Shown piece after piece: positions 16,244 to 24,897 of a DNA stretch of 38,355 nt. Under the pieces are notes generated by a model. It ran no database searches, had not been told where the DNA came from, and was given only the letters and a program-made list of their open reading frames with translations. Location: contig JALSQX010000065.1 in the NCBI GenBank assembly GCA_026985075.1, forward strand, positions 1 to 38,355. Direction: 5' to 3'. How positions within the stretch are numbered: position 1 is the first letter of the stretch; each line of letters opens with the position of its first letter. This DNA is from Blastocatellia bacterium (GTDB lineage Bacteria; Acidobacteriota; Blastocatellia; HR10; J050). The translations under genes and the position numbers were made by a program.

Positions 16244-16526
16244 TGCGGTATTGGTCGGAATGGTCGTGACCCTCAAGTTCACTCTGCGGCGGGCATCCGA
16301 GGCTGCGGTTGGGGCGACCTCTGCCTTATGGCGAGATGAGATCTGATTCTGGAACACGTTCAAGACCATGTCTGGAAGGCTGCCGTGGATCTCGCCATGC
16401 AGGTAAGGTGCAGGATGTCGGCCATCGTCGATGCCGGATGGGAAACGTTCCCTTGGATCGCTTGGTAGAAGATGGGGTGGCCGCCGGTTCGACGTCGAGC
16501 ATCAGGCATAAAAGACTGAACAAGCC

Positions 16527-16975
16527 GTGAAAGAGACGCGATGGTTTTCATGCGGAGCTCTGGTCCGGGACGTAGATGGGCTGGTGCATTGCTACCTGGA
16601 ATCCTCGCCGGGCTACTGGGCGGCGTTTGGAGAGGTGTTGGCCCACGAATTCGCTGATGTGACGTATATGAGAAATCATAGGCTGACGGTCGACGCCTAT
16701 ACCGTTCAGCATGCGGGCGGGCCATCGCCGCAAAGCATTCAGTCGGTTGCGGTGCATCTCATCGGCTTGTACTTGGTTTTGGAGTGTAGCGTGAGTCAAC
16801 AGCAGGCGACCACTTGATGCAGGAATTCATCAAAAAGGAGTCGGCTTTGTTCTGGTTGAATCCTCCCGCCAATATGGGCTCTGTTACCGTCCGGGATGTT
16901 TTGGCTGCCAGGGACGCTCGAAGCCACCTGCTGACCGTCGAAGAATGGACGGGACTTACATGCTGCGCCTCATAA
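16527..16975 (+). pseudogene. DUF5946-family protein, frameshifted
   Basis: The first frame (16527-16817) encodes FSCGALVRDVDG, CYLESSPGYWAAFGEVLAHE, NHRLTVDAYTVQHAG and QSIQSVAVHLIGLYLVLE, matching the Cys-rich start, S-P-x-C/Y-W-x-x-x-x-E core, H-x-L-x-V-D-x-Y-x-V-Q-H box and S-I-Q-S-V-A-V-H box of DUF5946. It stops after QQQATT. A second frame, beginning at the ATG at 16817, continues with FWLNPPANMGSVTVRDVLAA and a short end at 16975, which is the family's usual C-terminus. One frameshift near 16813 therefore splits the gene, and the tail after the VEEW helix is altered. A sequencing error is possible. Function of the family is unknown. Confidence 0.68.
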
Positions 16976-17589
16976 GTTATTGTGCTCATAATTGAGCTTC
17001 GCCTTTTGCAGTGAACGAGTCGACCGGAGGGGCTTCGAGAGAGAATCCAAAACCGGGCGCAAGCCCGCCAAGGGACTCCCGTGCAGGCAGCCCACCCTCG
17101 GCAATGAAACAGACAGGCGCGCTCGGCCCCGCCCTGTTGGTGTGCCGGGCTGTTCCTTTCGCCTGACAAAAGTCAATAGCGGTGCCCACTACACCGAGGC
17201 AATCTGCTTATTCCAGGAAGCCGGTACGCGAAACGGCCGCTCGCCTCATGCAGAGCGGACTGGCTTCACCTTCCCTCATCCTCCCATTCATTTTCGGGAA
17301 CGCGAGCTTCCACTTCATATCATATTGACTTCGGTGGGGGATTTGATCCACCAACATGGTTGATCTCGCGCAGTGGTTGAGAGGATGCACCGGGGAGTGT
17401 CCTGATCCTTCTCGAGAGTGGACGTTGATGTGACAAGGACTGCAGTGGGACAATCAATCTTTGGCCGATGAGCAGTTGGTTGATAGCAGGCGACGGACAG
17501 CAAGCCTGGTGGAAAAACTCGCCATAGCGGCAGCTTATCTGAGGTAGCAGTGGATCTGTCAGGCAAAAGGCGAGGAAACTCAAAGAGTG
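16976..17589. other. non-coding stretch between two pseudogenes
   Basis: About 0.6 kb with no recognisable gene on either strand. The last 70 bp (from about 17520) resemble the 3' flank of integrase remnant 1 (both contain CGGCAGCTT and a CAGATC-YAT box), so they belong to the duplicated recombinase segment. No terminator or repeat was identified in the rest. Confidence 0.45.
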
Positions 17590-18095
17590 TTCAAAGCAGA
17601 TCTATCGGACTGCGCACGGCCTCGGCCTCCTCAGTTCATGACATGGGTATGGATCATGGTCGTGCTCACGTCTTTATGTCCAATCAGTTCTGGCACAGTG
17701 CGAATATCGTATCCGGCTTCCAACAGATGGGTGGCAAAACTGTGGCGAAAGATATGATAACTGCCAAGCTTGGTGAGGCCCACGGCGCGGATGGCTCGCT
17801 TGACAGCCTGCTGCAGAACCGATGCGGCCAGATGGTGTTTCCACACAACTCCCGACCGAGTGCTTGGAGCCAGGAAACACCTACTGCCAGCCCCACTCTC
17901 GGTTGGTGTTACGATATTTCCTTTCTAACGCTGATGGCAAATAAACCTGGCCGAAACTCTCTTTTAGATCCTGCTGGTGGAGCATCTCGATCTTGGCCAG
18001 ATGTCGCTGGATGGGCTCTTTCAAATAAGTCTGAGCCTCTTGAAGAAAGGTGTTCATGTTCCCAAAAAATTCCTCAAGCAAATTCGACAAAGGGG
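17590..18095 (-). pseudogene. integron integrase (IntI-like) remnant 2: C-terminal half with nonsense and frameshift lesions
   Basis: Minus-strand segments in order are: [42 protein letters not shown], a TAG at 17881-17883, then VFPGSK; after a frameshift around 17850, [38 protein letters not shown] and [20 protein letters not shown], then TGA in place of Arg before GGRG. The stretch containing [11 protein letters not shown] and REWGWQ-x-VFP corresponds to the extra helix region between boxes that distinguishes IntI integrases from XerC/D. In the usual TTMIYTH motif the nucleophile Tyr has become His. The N-terminal half is absent; it should lie toward 18100+, where the SBBP gene now begins. 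Orientation (integrase minus, small genes on plus beyond its 5' end) is that of an integron. The enzyme must be inactive. Confidence 0.8.
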
Positions 18096-18152
18096 TAGAG
18101 ATCAATCTCCAGCTTTGTCTTGTTCAGCATTATTCATGAAGGAGGTCATGTC

Positions 18153-21065
18153 ATGAAACGCCTTATTCCAATGGTGATCATCTTTTTATTCCTCAAAATT
18201 CAGCCCGGTCTTTTGCAAAGCTCCCGGCAAGTCGACTTCGAATCTTCATGGTTTTTTCTACAAAGGCATGGGGTGCCATTTTGGTCAAAAGGAAGCGATA
18301 AATATCTGAATATCTCCGGAACTGGAAAGGCTTTCATACCTCCCACCAGAGATTACTCCGAACCCTGTGACGTCATTCTGGAATGGGTTCAGCACCTCGG
18401 GTTGAATTCTGCGCCGGGAATCGATGTGGTGACCGACATGGCCACAAATCCGCTGCGCCGACGGGTTTATGTGACTGGCTACAGCTCCTCCCCAACGGGT
18501 ATGTTTGATTTTCTCACCGTCTGCTACAACCTCAGCGGCAACGAGTTGTGGTCGGCACGATATGACGGACCCGTGGGCGGCGAAGATATGGCCATCGGCG
18601 TGGCGTACGATTTCGAGGGCAATGTTTACGTGGCCGGCATCAGCCAGGGAGACGACATTACGGGCTACGACATCGTGGTAGTCAAATACAACGCCACCGG
18701 GCAGCAGCAATGGGCTACGCGCTATAACCACCCCACCACCTCGGACTACCCGCCCGATGCTTCCGATTATCCCAACGACATGGTTCTGCTCGCAGACGGC
18801 GTGGTGGTCACCGGCAAGGCGGCGGATAACTATTTGACTGTGAAATTCAGCCTCGACGGCGCGCTGGTCTGGGAGAATATTCTGGATAACAAGAGCGCCC
18901 GCGATGAGGCCACGGCCATCACTGCGGACAGCGACGGCAATGTGTATGTGACCGGTTTCAGCGATTCACAAATCACCAACTTCCTCACGGTGCAATACGA
19001 TCCGCAGGGCAAGGAATCTTGGGTGACCGGCTACGGTACGGGCAGCGATGGTGCCCATGGCGTCGATATCGCCTTCGACGGGGAGGACGGCATTTTCGTG
19101 CTCGGGGGAAAAACCGGCGGCTTTTTGCTGCTGAAATATGAACGCAACGAGGGGAGCATCCAACAGATCATTCAACCGCCGGGAAAAGGTCTTCTCAGTA
19201 AACTCGTCATTGATCATGCCAACAATCTTTACTTGACCGGATATGATAATTCCGATGACGCCATCCGGACGGACTATGCGACGTTGAAATACGACGCGAC
19301 CGGTAAACTACAGTGGCGGGCGCTGTTCAACGGCGAAAGCAATGACGCCGATATAGCCCACGACTTATTGGTGACGAGTAACGGGGATGTTTACGTCACC
19401 GGTTATTCGTCCCATTCTGCCACCGGGCAAGATTTTGTAACCGTGAAATACAACGCCTCGGGACAGCAACAATGGGCGCAAACCTATAATGGCCCGTCCG
19501 ATGACCAGGATATTGCTGAGGGCATCGGCTTCATGAACCTGCTGCGCCAGGGCGTGCATCTCTTTGTGGCCGGCACCAGCCGGGCGAGCGGCACAGGCGA
19601 TGATTTCACTGTCGTCAAATATCGTCTGAGTTCCGGGGCTCCGGTTCAAGATTGGATTGCACGTCACAACGGTCCCGGCGCCAATGCGGCCAGCGTCCAT
19701 GCCATGGCCGTGGACAGCACCGGCCATATTTATCTCGCCGGGCGCATCGGCAACGATGAACGTTCCGATTACCTGACGGCAAAATATAACGCAGCCGGCG
19801 AATTGCAATGGACCGCGCAATACGATCGGGCGCAAGACGCAGACGCCGCCTCGGCTGTTGCCCTGGATAACGACGGCAATGTTTATGTGACCGGAAAAAC
19901 CAAAGGTGCGGGATACGCCATCACCACCGTCAAATACAACGCTGCGGGAGAGCAGCAGTGGGCGGTTCACCACCCCATCCAGGCGAGCAGCGGCGCCCAC
20001 AGCATCGCTGTGGATGGCAACGGCAACGTCATCGTCGGCGGCCGGCAAGAGACACTCAAGTACGACCCCAACGGTGCGCTGAAATGGGTGGTGGATGGCG
20101 GCAATGCGATGAAGCTGGAAGATTGCTGCAACATCGTTGTTGCCGGAAGCATCCGTGAAAATTCCGATACGGATGTGCTGGTCACAAAATACAACCCAAA
20201 CGGTCAGGTCGTGTGGTCGGCCCGTTACGACAATCTTCCTGGCACAGGGCCTTCTGACTTCGACAACGCGGTGGATTTGGCGGTCGACCGGCATGGCAGC
20301 GTCTATGTTGCGGCCCTGAGCAGGGGCGTCAATACCGGTGAGGATTTTGCAACCATAAAATACGACGCCGCGGGCCAGCAACTCTGGGTAGCGCGCTGGG
20401 AAGAACCAACAACAAACGTCCCGGAGGCCATCGCCGTCGATGCATCCGGCAATGTTTACGTGACGGGCACCTACTACAACAGCTCATCCTTCACCTTTGA
20501 CCTCGGCACGGTCAAGTATGACAGCGCTGGCAACGAACAGTGGGTTCAGCGGTTCGCCGGCGCACTCTCCGGCTCGCAGGAGAGCGTCAGCAGCATTGCT
20601 CTCGATTCAAGCGGCAACGTCTATCTTGCCGGCTCGAGCGGCCTGGACTTCGCGGGTTTCGCACTGGACATGATAATCATTAAATATAGTCCGGATGGTG
20701 ATGAACTGTGGGTCACTTCCTATGATGCACCGACCCGAGATTTTCCCATTGACTTAGCGGTCTCTGAATCGGGGGAAATTGTTGTGGCCGGAAATGCAAA
20801 CGTTTTCTCTCGCGTTGGTTTTAATCATATTGTCCTGCTGAAATACGCCCAGTCCCCGGTTTCTTCCGTGGCTGATGAGACTGGTACGATTCCGGAGCAA
20901 TTTCGATCGCATCAGAATTACCTCAATCCGTTCAACCCGACGACCACCATTACCTATCAACTGCCGCTGATGTTGGCGTTAGGACATCAACGACCTCGGC
21001 CTGGCCATAAAAAAAGTGGTGACAGCAAGATTCAGAATGCACAAAGGCAAACGAAAGATTTCTGA
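18153..21065 (+). CDS. secreted SBBP-repeat beta-propeller protein with truncated sorting domain, 970 aa
   Basis: The ATG at 18153 follows GGAGG at good spacing. Residues 1-22 are a signal peptide (MKRLIPMVIIFLFLKIQ...). From about residue 85 to 910 the protein consists of roughly 16 repeats of about 50-60 residues. Each has a G-N-V-Y-V-T-G-type strand and a D-F-x-T-V-K-Y-N-A-x-G-x-x-x-W-x-x-R-Y strand pair, the SBBP (seven-bladed beta-propeller) repeat of extracellular proteins. The C-terminus has NYLNPFNPTTTITYQLP, the start of the FlgD-Ig/type IX-secretion sorting domain common in Bacteroidota-Ignavibacteria-like bacteria. After this the usual 60-70 residues are replaced by a short unrelated basic tail, so the domain is broken. 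It abuts the truncated integrase and may have arrived by horizontal transfer; binding or adhesion is the likely role. Confidence 0.83.
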   Translation: MKRLIPMVIIFLFLKIQPGLLQSSRQVDFESSWFFLQRHGVPFWSKGSDKYLNISGTGKAFIPPTRDYSEPCDVILEWVQHLGLNSAPGIDVVTDMATNPLRRRVYVTGYSSSPTGMFDFLTVCYNLSGNELWSARYDGPVGGEDMAIGVAYDFEGNVYVAGISQGDDITGYDIVVVKYNATGQQQWATRYNHPTTSDYPPDASDYPNDMVLLADGVVVTGKAADNYLTVKFSLDGALVWENILDNKSARDEATAITADSDGNVYVTGFSDSQITNFLTVQYDPQGKESWVTGYGTGSDGAHGVDIAFDGEDGIFVLGGKTGGFLLLKYERNEGSIQQIIQPPGKGLLSKLVIDHANNLYLTGYDNSDDAIRTDYATLKYDATGKLQWRALFNGESNDADIAHDLLVTSNGDVYVTGYSSHSATGQDFVTVKYNASGQQQWAQTYNGPSDDQDIAEGIGFMNLLRQGVHLFVAGTSRASGTGDDFTVVKYRLSSGAPVQDWIARHNGPGANAASVHAMAVDSTGHIYLAGRIGNDERSDYLTAKYNAAGELQWTAQYDRAQDADAASAVALDNDGNVYVTGKTKGAGYAITTVKYNAAGEQQWAVHHPIQASSGAHSIAVDGNGNVIVGGRQETLKYDPNGALKWVVDGGNAMKLEDCCNIVVAGSIRENSDTDVLVTKYNPNGQVVWSARYDNLPGTGPSDFDNAVDLAVDRHGSVYVAALSRGVNTGEDFATIKYDAAGQQLWVARWEEPTTNVPEAIAVDASGNVYVTGTYYNSSSFTFDLGTVKYDSAGNEQWVQRFAGALSGSQESVSSIALDSSGNVYLAGSSGLDFAGFALDMIIIKYSPDGDELWVTSYDAPTRDFPIDLAVSESGEIVVAGNANVFSRVGFNHIVLLKYAQSPVSSVADETGTIPEQFRSHQNYLNPFNPTTTITYQLPLMLALGHQRPRPGHKKSGDSKIQNAQRQTKDF

Positions 21066-21194
21066 AGCCAGTACCGGGGAGAGGGCGGGTTGGGTCCACC
21101 TCCATATCTCCCATTCCCCGGGAGTCGGAAAAAGCACAGCAGCTTATCTCCCACGTCATTAGCCTCCACCAATGCGGAGGTCTCTTTCGCCAAC

Positions 21195-21782
21195 GTCCGT
21201 AACTTAAATTAGCCGATGTTTTGTCTTGACAATGGGATCCACTTTAGATAGCTTGGCGTTGTGAGCCTGGAAGATTTGAGCGACGTCTTCCGAAATGTAC
21301 ATGCATGTCTGCAACAAGGTGGCCTGTTCCTCTTTGACCTGAATATGGCAGAAGGGTATAAAGCTCGCTGGTGGGGCTCTCTGGGAATTGTAGAAGACGA
21401 CCATGTTTGCGATGTCCGGGCGAGTTTTAACGAAGAAGAGAGGGTGGAGCGAACGGCTATCACTGTGTTTCGATCAGAAGGAGCTTCATGGCACTGCTTT
21501 GATGTAGCGCTTCTGCAGCGATGTTACACCGGATCGGAGATCCAGTCTGCTTTGGCATCAGCAGGTTTTGGGAACATTCAAACCTTTGATGCCGCAGAGT
21601 GCCTTGGGATGGTCAAGAGAAATAGGGAGAACCTTCTTTCTGAGCCAGAAGACCAGGACAAGCAGTGGTGGCGGCTCACATCCACTGTAGCTGCCCCGCC
21701 TCCGCTGACGCCTTGGCGGGCGGCTGAGCTTGGCCGTTGGGCTTCACAAGAATGGGGCGTATCGCGATGCGCCCGTAACTAA
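21195..21782 (+). pseudogene. class I SAM-dependent methyltransferase, C-terminal part
   Basis: From the GTG at 21261 the frame encodes SLEDLSDVFRNVHACLQQGG, LFLFDLNMAEGYKARWWG and FNEEERVERTAITVF: the end of a Rossmann methyltransferase after the SAM-binding strands (L-x-P-G-G-x-x-x-F-D motif). The upstream half with the D-x-G-x-G loop is missing; just upstream, in the same frame, a stop (TAG) interrupts sequence that looks like the preceding loop (CLDNGIH). The tail after GFGNIQTFDA is also unlike the family. A short translated product is possible, but without the SAM-binding loop it cannot be a working enzyme. It lies 13 bp upstream of the ABM gene. Confidence 0.55.
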
Positions 21783-21794
21783 AGGAGATACGTT

Positions 21795-22097
21795 ATGGTT
21801 AAAGTAGCACTATTTGTGCGTCTCGAAGCTAAGCCTGGGAAGGAGAAAGAAGTAGAGCAGTTTCTGCTCGACGGCCTTCCACTCGTTCAGGAGGAGCCCG
21901 CTACGACCGCGTGGTTCGGCATTCGTCTTGGGCCATCCACGTTCGGTATCTTTGATGCGTTCCCCGATGAGGCGGGTCGTCAAGCTCACCTCGCGGGCAA
22001 GGTCGCTGCCACACTCATGGCAAAGGCCGGCGAACTTTTCTCCGCTCCGCCGTCTATTGAGAGGGTTGATGTTCTGGCGGCAAAGCTACCGGGGTAG
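21795..22097 (+). CDS. antibiotic-biosynthesis-monooxygenase (ABM) family protein, 100 aa
   Basis: AAAGGAGATACGTT precedes the ATG at 21795. The product has the dimeric ferredoxin-like ABM fold: strand VKVALFVRLEAKPGKEKEVE, helix LLDGLPLVQEE, strands TTAWFGIRLGPSTFGIFDAF and helix DEAGRQAHLAGKVAATLM. Length and P-G-K-x-x-x-V motif are normal for the family, which includes small quinone or heme-degrading enzymes and many uncharacterised proteins. An attC-like sequence starts five bases after its stop, so it looks like the gene of an integron cassette. Confidence 0.83.
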   Translation: MVKVALFVRLEAKPGKEKEVEQFLLDGLPLVQEEPATTAWFGIRLGPSTFGIFDAFPDEAGRQAHLAGKVAATLMAKAGELFSAPPSIERVDVLAAKLPG

Positions 22098-22101
22098 CGA
22101 A

Positions 22102-22152
22102 GCCCAACAAGTGTTTGCAGCCGACCGGCCCGCCGAAGGCGGGCTGGCGGAG
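22102..22152 (+). other. attC-like site A (left half) after the ABM gene
   Basis: GCCCAAC (22102-22108, the R'' consensus RYYYAAC) is followed at the same spacing as in the other sites by TGCAGCCGACCGG. A perfect hairpin GCCCGCC-GAA-GGCGGGC lies at 22128-22144. No matching GTTRRRY right end was found, so the site appears truncated. Confidence 0.5.
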
Positions 22153-22355
22153 CCAGGATTTATCTCTCAGGGATGTCTGCCAAGTCGCGGGGTCTGAGTG
22201 CGGCCGATATTGAGGGCAAGCCGGCAGGATTCGCGATGCCGAACGTCTTGGTGCAACTTGTGGTTGAACATGACCGCATGTTTACCTATTGGCCGAGCAA
22301 TGAGGAATGAGCTTGTAGAAGGCCACACATAACCTATAGGTGAGGGAGGTCTGAG

Positions 22356-22538
22356 ATGACAAAAGTGGTTTGTTGTAGAGACCTTGGCTTTGACTGCGAT
22401 GGCGTGGTGCGAGCCGAGACAGAGGAAGAGGCGTTGAAACAGGTCGCAGCCCATGCTAAAGCTGTCCACAACTTGGAGACGGTGTCAGAAGAAGTCATCG
22501 CCAAAGTGCGCCAAGTGATGCGCGACGAAGACGAATAG
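22356..22538 (+). CDS. DUF1059 family protein, 60 aa
   Basis: GGGAGG lies seven bases before the ATG. The product matches DUF1059 over its full short length: V-C-C-R-D-L-G-F-D-C-D (5-15) with its conserved Cys residues, VRAETEEEALKQVAAHAKA (18-36) and a final helix ending VRQVMRDEDE. The Cys-x8-Cys pattern and the helix with A-H-A-K are typical. Family members are small soluble proteins of unknown function, often near stress or redox genes. Attachment-like sequences lie on both sides (22102 and 22600), so it also looks like cassette cargo. Confidence 0.82.
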   Translation: MTKVVCCRDLGFDCDGVVRAETEEEALKQVAAHAKAVHNLETVSEEVIAKVRQVMRDEDE

Positions 22539-22599
22539 GTAAAGCAACCTATAGTGACAGCGCCTCAGTTGAGTCTACTGCTTCCTCAAGAGGCTTTCC

Positions 22600-22626
22600 G
22601 CCTAACATGCCGATGGAGCCGACCGG
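22600..22626 (+). other. attC-like site F (left half) after the DUF1059 gene
   Basis: GCCTAAC (22600-22606) followed by N7 and TGGAGCCGACCGG. Apart from C/T in the R'' box and one base in TGSAGCC, it has the same signature and spacing as site A. The right half was not located; the next matching sequence is the left half of site G at 23150. Confidence 0.48.
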
Positions 22627-23149
22627 GCTGGTTGCGCCTTTTCATGAGGTTGAGATCGCCTGTCAGCCTGTCTCATCGCCTGGTTTTGGTGCTGTACCCG
22701 TCCCGCGGCTCATCCGCGTGCCGTTGGGCACGCGGGGTGGTGGTTTTGCAATCGCAGGCGTCTTTGCCGTCCGGTCACGATGGTGGTGGTGGTTTTGACG
22801 GCCTGCTGAGCACATAGACAGAAGTCGATAGGCATCGATCGGGCGAGTTGGCCTCGCCCGCCATGCGGGTCGCCAAGCGTGGAAAGCAGGGGATGGCGGC
22901 TCTACCCGAAAGTCGCTTTGCTCGCCAGGTTGTGCCCAGTGGGGTGCCTCCCCAGCAGGCAAGTTGGTTCGCCCGCCGCGTAGCGGGTGGCGCACGTAGT
23001 GAGACCGGCCATTCATAGCCCACTGCAAGGCGCAAGACTGGCCGTGGAGCTGAGGTGGGTGGTGAAGTGTCGCCGTTCCGTGGCTCCAAGCCCGGCGTGT
23101 CTGAGTAGCGTTTGTGGGCGGGGTGCCTTCCACCGGCAGGGCTGGGCGT
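22627..23149. other. G+C-rich non-coding spacer
   Basis: Half a kilobase of G+C-rich DNA with many short inverted repeats and no start signal, motif or codon-like composition in any frame. Two segments (about 22940 and 23120) share a GGGGTGCCT block followed by Pro/Gly-coding-like runs, suggesting an internal diverged duplication. It resembles the long non-coding parts of integron cassettes. Confidence 0.4.
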
Positions 23150-23218
23150 GCCCAACCCGGCGTGCAGCAGACGGCGCTACGCGCCGCCGCTGATGCCGAA
23201 GTCAATAAGCGGCGCGCC
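23150..23218 (+). other. attC-like site G (both halves)
   Basis: Left half: GCCCAAC (23150-23156), N6, then TGCAGCAGAC. Right half: CGCTGATGCC, then ATAAGCGGCGCGCC (23205-23218). GGC...CAGC on the left can pair with GCTG...GCC on the right around a GGCGC-TAC-GCGCC centre. The right half is nearly the same as that of site B. The terminal GTTRRRY box is missing. Confidence 0.5.
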
Positions 23219-23393
23219 TTGCTTACTACTCATCGACGTGTGAGATTCCTATTGAGCGGACCGGCGGGCCAGACCGGCCGCCTATCTGCTCAAGGAAGCC
23301 GACCCCAGCTTCGCCGGCTTCGCCCCCTTGGTCTCGATGAAGACCTGTGCGTGGGTCTCCACCTCAAGCCGGCGCGGCGGCTTATCTCGCACG
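23204..23393. repeat. dispersed ~180-bp repeat, copy B
   Basis: Matches copy A (12326-12500) from ATAAGCGGCGCGCC through the GAAGCCGACCCCA block, CTTCGCCCCCTTGG and TCTCCACCTCAAG to the TTATCTC end. It begins inside attC-like site G and ends about 50 bp before the CPBP gene. It contains no conserved reading frame. Confidence 0.6.
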
Positions 23394-23441
23394 CCGGTGG
23401 GCGGCGATCGTCGTAGAGCGTCAATCTGGGCATAAGCGAAC

Positions 23442-24227
23442 ATGACAAACGGTAACAACATCAGACCGTTGTCCATTTGGCCCGCCCTGCTTTACTTCGG
23501 CATTCCGGCTGCAGTGATGATCATCATTATTCATGTGGTCATGCCCCTTTTGGCCGCCCGCGGCGTCTCCATCTTCTTCAACTACCTTCTGGTTTATGCG
23601 ACTATCCCTATGCTTGCGCTGCTCGCGGCATCCATCATCGCTTATCGGCGCGAGGGGAATGTCATCTCCTGGCCCGGCTTCAAGATGCGTTTCAGGCTCA
23701 ACAAGATGGATGGCGAGGCTTGGCTCTGGGCAATCGGCCTGACGCTGTTCATGTTCCTGTCTGTGGCCATCCTTTCTTTCACGGCTCGCTGGTTGTCATC
23801 GTTCAGCCTCCTCGCGCCCCCCGATTATTGGCCAACTGAACTGAGGCCATCTGCTCCGGGTGGGCCAACCGGCGCCTCACTCCCGACGGAGTTCTTGGGA
23901 TTATCGCTCGCGGGCAACTGGTGGATACTCCCGGTGGTGCTCGGCTCCTTGGTGATCGCCACCTTCGGTGAAGAGCTTTGGTGGCGGGGCTACATCTTGC
24001 CTCGTCAGGAGTTGGTGCACGGCAATTGGACCTGGCTCATTCACGGATTGTTATGGACCGGGTTTCACTCGTTTACGCCCTGGAATCTTCTCGCGATATT
24101 GCCGGGCAGTCTGGCTCTCTCTTTTGTTGCACAGAGACTCAAGAATACATGGCCGGCCGTGATCGCGCATGGACTAGCCAACGGTTTATTGGTGTTGATA
24201 GTTGTTGTTATGGGAATGGCGAGTTAG
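23442..24227 (+). CDS. CPBP-family intramembrane metalloprotease, 261 aa
   Basis: Multi-pass membrane protein with complete CPBP motifs: GEELWWRGYI (Glu177, Glu178, Arg182), His209 (TGFHSFTPW) and IAHGLANG (His243, Asn247). Hydrophobic segments at about 10-38, 45-66, 92-118, 160-176, 195-212 and 215-258 give six or more passes. Such glutamate-type proteases process prenylated or membrane proteins in eukaryotes; bacterial members are linked to bacteriocin immunity, stress and signalling. The specific substrate is unknown. The start has no clear ribosome-binding site. An attC-like site begins 9 bp after its stop, so it is likely cassette cargo, and it is one of three CPBP genes in this window. 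Confidence 0.85.
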   Translation: MTNGNNIRPLSIWPALLYFGIPAAVMIIIIHVVMPLLAARGVSIFFNYLLVYATIPMLALLAASIIAYRREGNVISWPGFKMRFRLNKMDGEAWLWAIGLTLFMFLSVAILSFTARWLSSFSLLAPPDYWPTELRPSAPGGPTGASLPTEFLGLSLAGNWWILPVVLGSLVIATFGEELWWRGYILPRQELVHGNWTWLIHGLLWTGFHSFTPWNLLAILPGSLALSFVAQRLKNTWPAVIAHGLANGLLVLIVVVMGMAS

Positions 24228-24236
24228 GAGTTCGCC

Positions 24237-24386
24237 GCCCAACAGTGCGTGCAGCCGACCCACCTTGGGCGGCGGTAATTGTCGATCGTTTCGTTGTTGA
24301 TCGTCGGGGGTGGCGAAGTTGCGCTCGGTCTGTCGGCGGGCGGCTGACGCCAGCGATAAGCGGCGCGCCGGAGCGCGCCGTTAGCA
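24237..24386 (+). other. attC-like site B (most complete)
   Basis: R''-like GCCCAAC (24237-24243). A stem of GCGT-(extra G)-CAGCCG (24247-24257) pairs with CGGCTG-ACGC (24341-24350), with one unpaired G as in attC L''/L' arms. The right part contains ATAAGCGGCGCGCC and an 8-bp hairpin CGGCGCGC-CGGA-GCGCGCCG (24361-24380), ending in GTTAGCA (24380-24386), an R'-type GTTRRRY-like box. The outer R''/R' pair is imperfect. It follows the CPBP gene by 9 bp. Confidence 0.55.
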
Positions 24387-24415
24387 GTCTCTGAAACCAC
24401 GAGAGGAGGAATCAC

Positions 24416-24794
24416 ATGCAACAAGAACAAAAGCTCAAGTATTTGAAAATTGCTCTGATAGTGGTCGGCGTCATTTTCATTGCAGGAATCTATGATGTGG
24501 GTGTGGCCTTCGGGTTGGGGTTGAACGCCACGGCAACCCGAGTACGAGCAGATGATTATAGGTGTTTACGCTACTTTGGGAGTTTTTCTGATTCGGGCTG
24601 CGAAAGATCCTTTAGCTCATGCGAGTCTTATATGGTTCACAATTTGGTCGAGTATTGTTCATGGTGGAATAATGTTGGTCCAAGCGATCGTCGATGAGAC
24701 TGACCGGACAAACCTTCTGGGTGACGTCCCAGCTCTATTTCTGGTGGCGATTGTGCTGTGGTATCTCATGCCTGAGAAAGCACTGACAGAGTAG
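24416..24794 (+). pseudogene. DUF6632-type small membrane protein, frameshifted
   Basis: GAGAGGAGG precedes the ATG at 24416. Frame 1 gives LKYLKIALIVVGVIFIAGIY; after a shift near 24500, frame 2 gives VWPSGWG-stop-TPRQPEYEQM, then IIGVYATLGVFLIRAAKDPL, SLIWFTIWSSIVHGGIMLVQ and LLGDVPALFLVAIVLWYLMP. These are the consecutive segments of DUF6632 proteins (about 120 residues, four membrane segments). The frameshift and a TGA in place of the usual Trp make it a pseudogene. Two separate lesions make a single sequencing error less likely. Function of the family is unknown. Confidence 0.7.
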
Positions 24795-24826
24795 AATTGA
24801 CTGCTGACAAGCGCACGCCGTCGGAT

Positions 24827-24874
24827 CAGCAAAAGGCGCAGCCTTTTGCTGACTGCTGATGTGAGGCGTTAGGC
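24827..24874 (+). other. hairpin plus R'-like box (possible attC right end)
   Basis: A perfect 11-bp inverted repeat CAGCAAAAGGC-GCA-GCCTTTTGCTG (24827-24851) is followed by TGAGGC and GTTAGGC (24868-24874), an exact GTTRRRY R' box. The left R'' box is missing. It lies between the DUF6632 pseudogene and the next gene, where a cassette boundary would be expected. Confidence 0.42.
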
Positions 24875-24897
24875 GTACTCACGAAAGAGGATTAAAG

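Noticed and set aside
17590-18095. TAG and TGA codons in the integrase as recoded stops
   Set aside because: They replace Tyr and Arg, a frameshift is present, the catalytic Tyr is His and half the gene is missing; this is decay.
19365-20381. Long open frame on the minus strand inside the SBBP gene
   Set aside because: It is the antisense shadow of a repeat-rich coding sequence with strong codon bias; it has no ribosome-binding site or known motif.
22627-23149. Open frames in the G+C-rich spacer as genes
   Set aside because: Pro/Arg/Gly-rich in all frames, no starts with ribosome-binding sites, and rich in short inverted repeats typical of non-coding DNA.
24416-24794. In-frame TGA in the DUF6632-like gene as another selenocysteine codon
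   Set aside because: It replaces a Trp of the family, not a Cys, and a separate frameshift lies nearby; the gene is simply broken.
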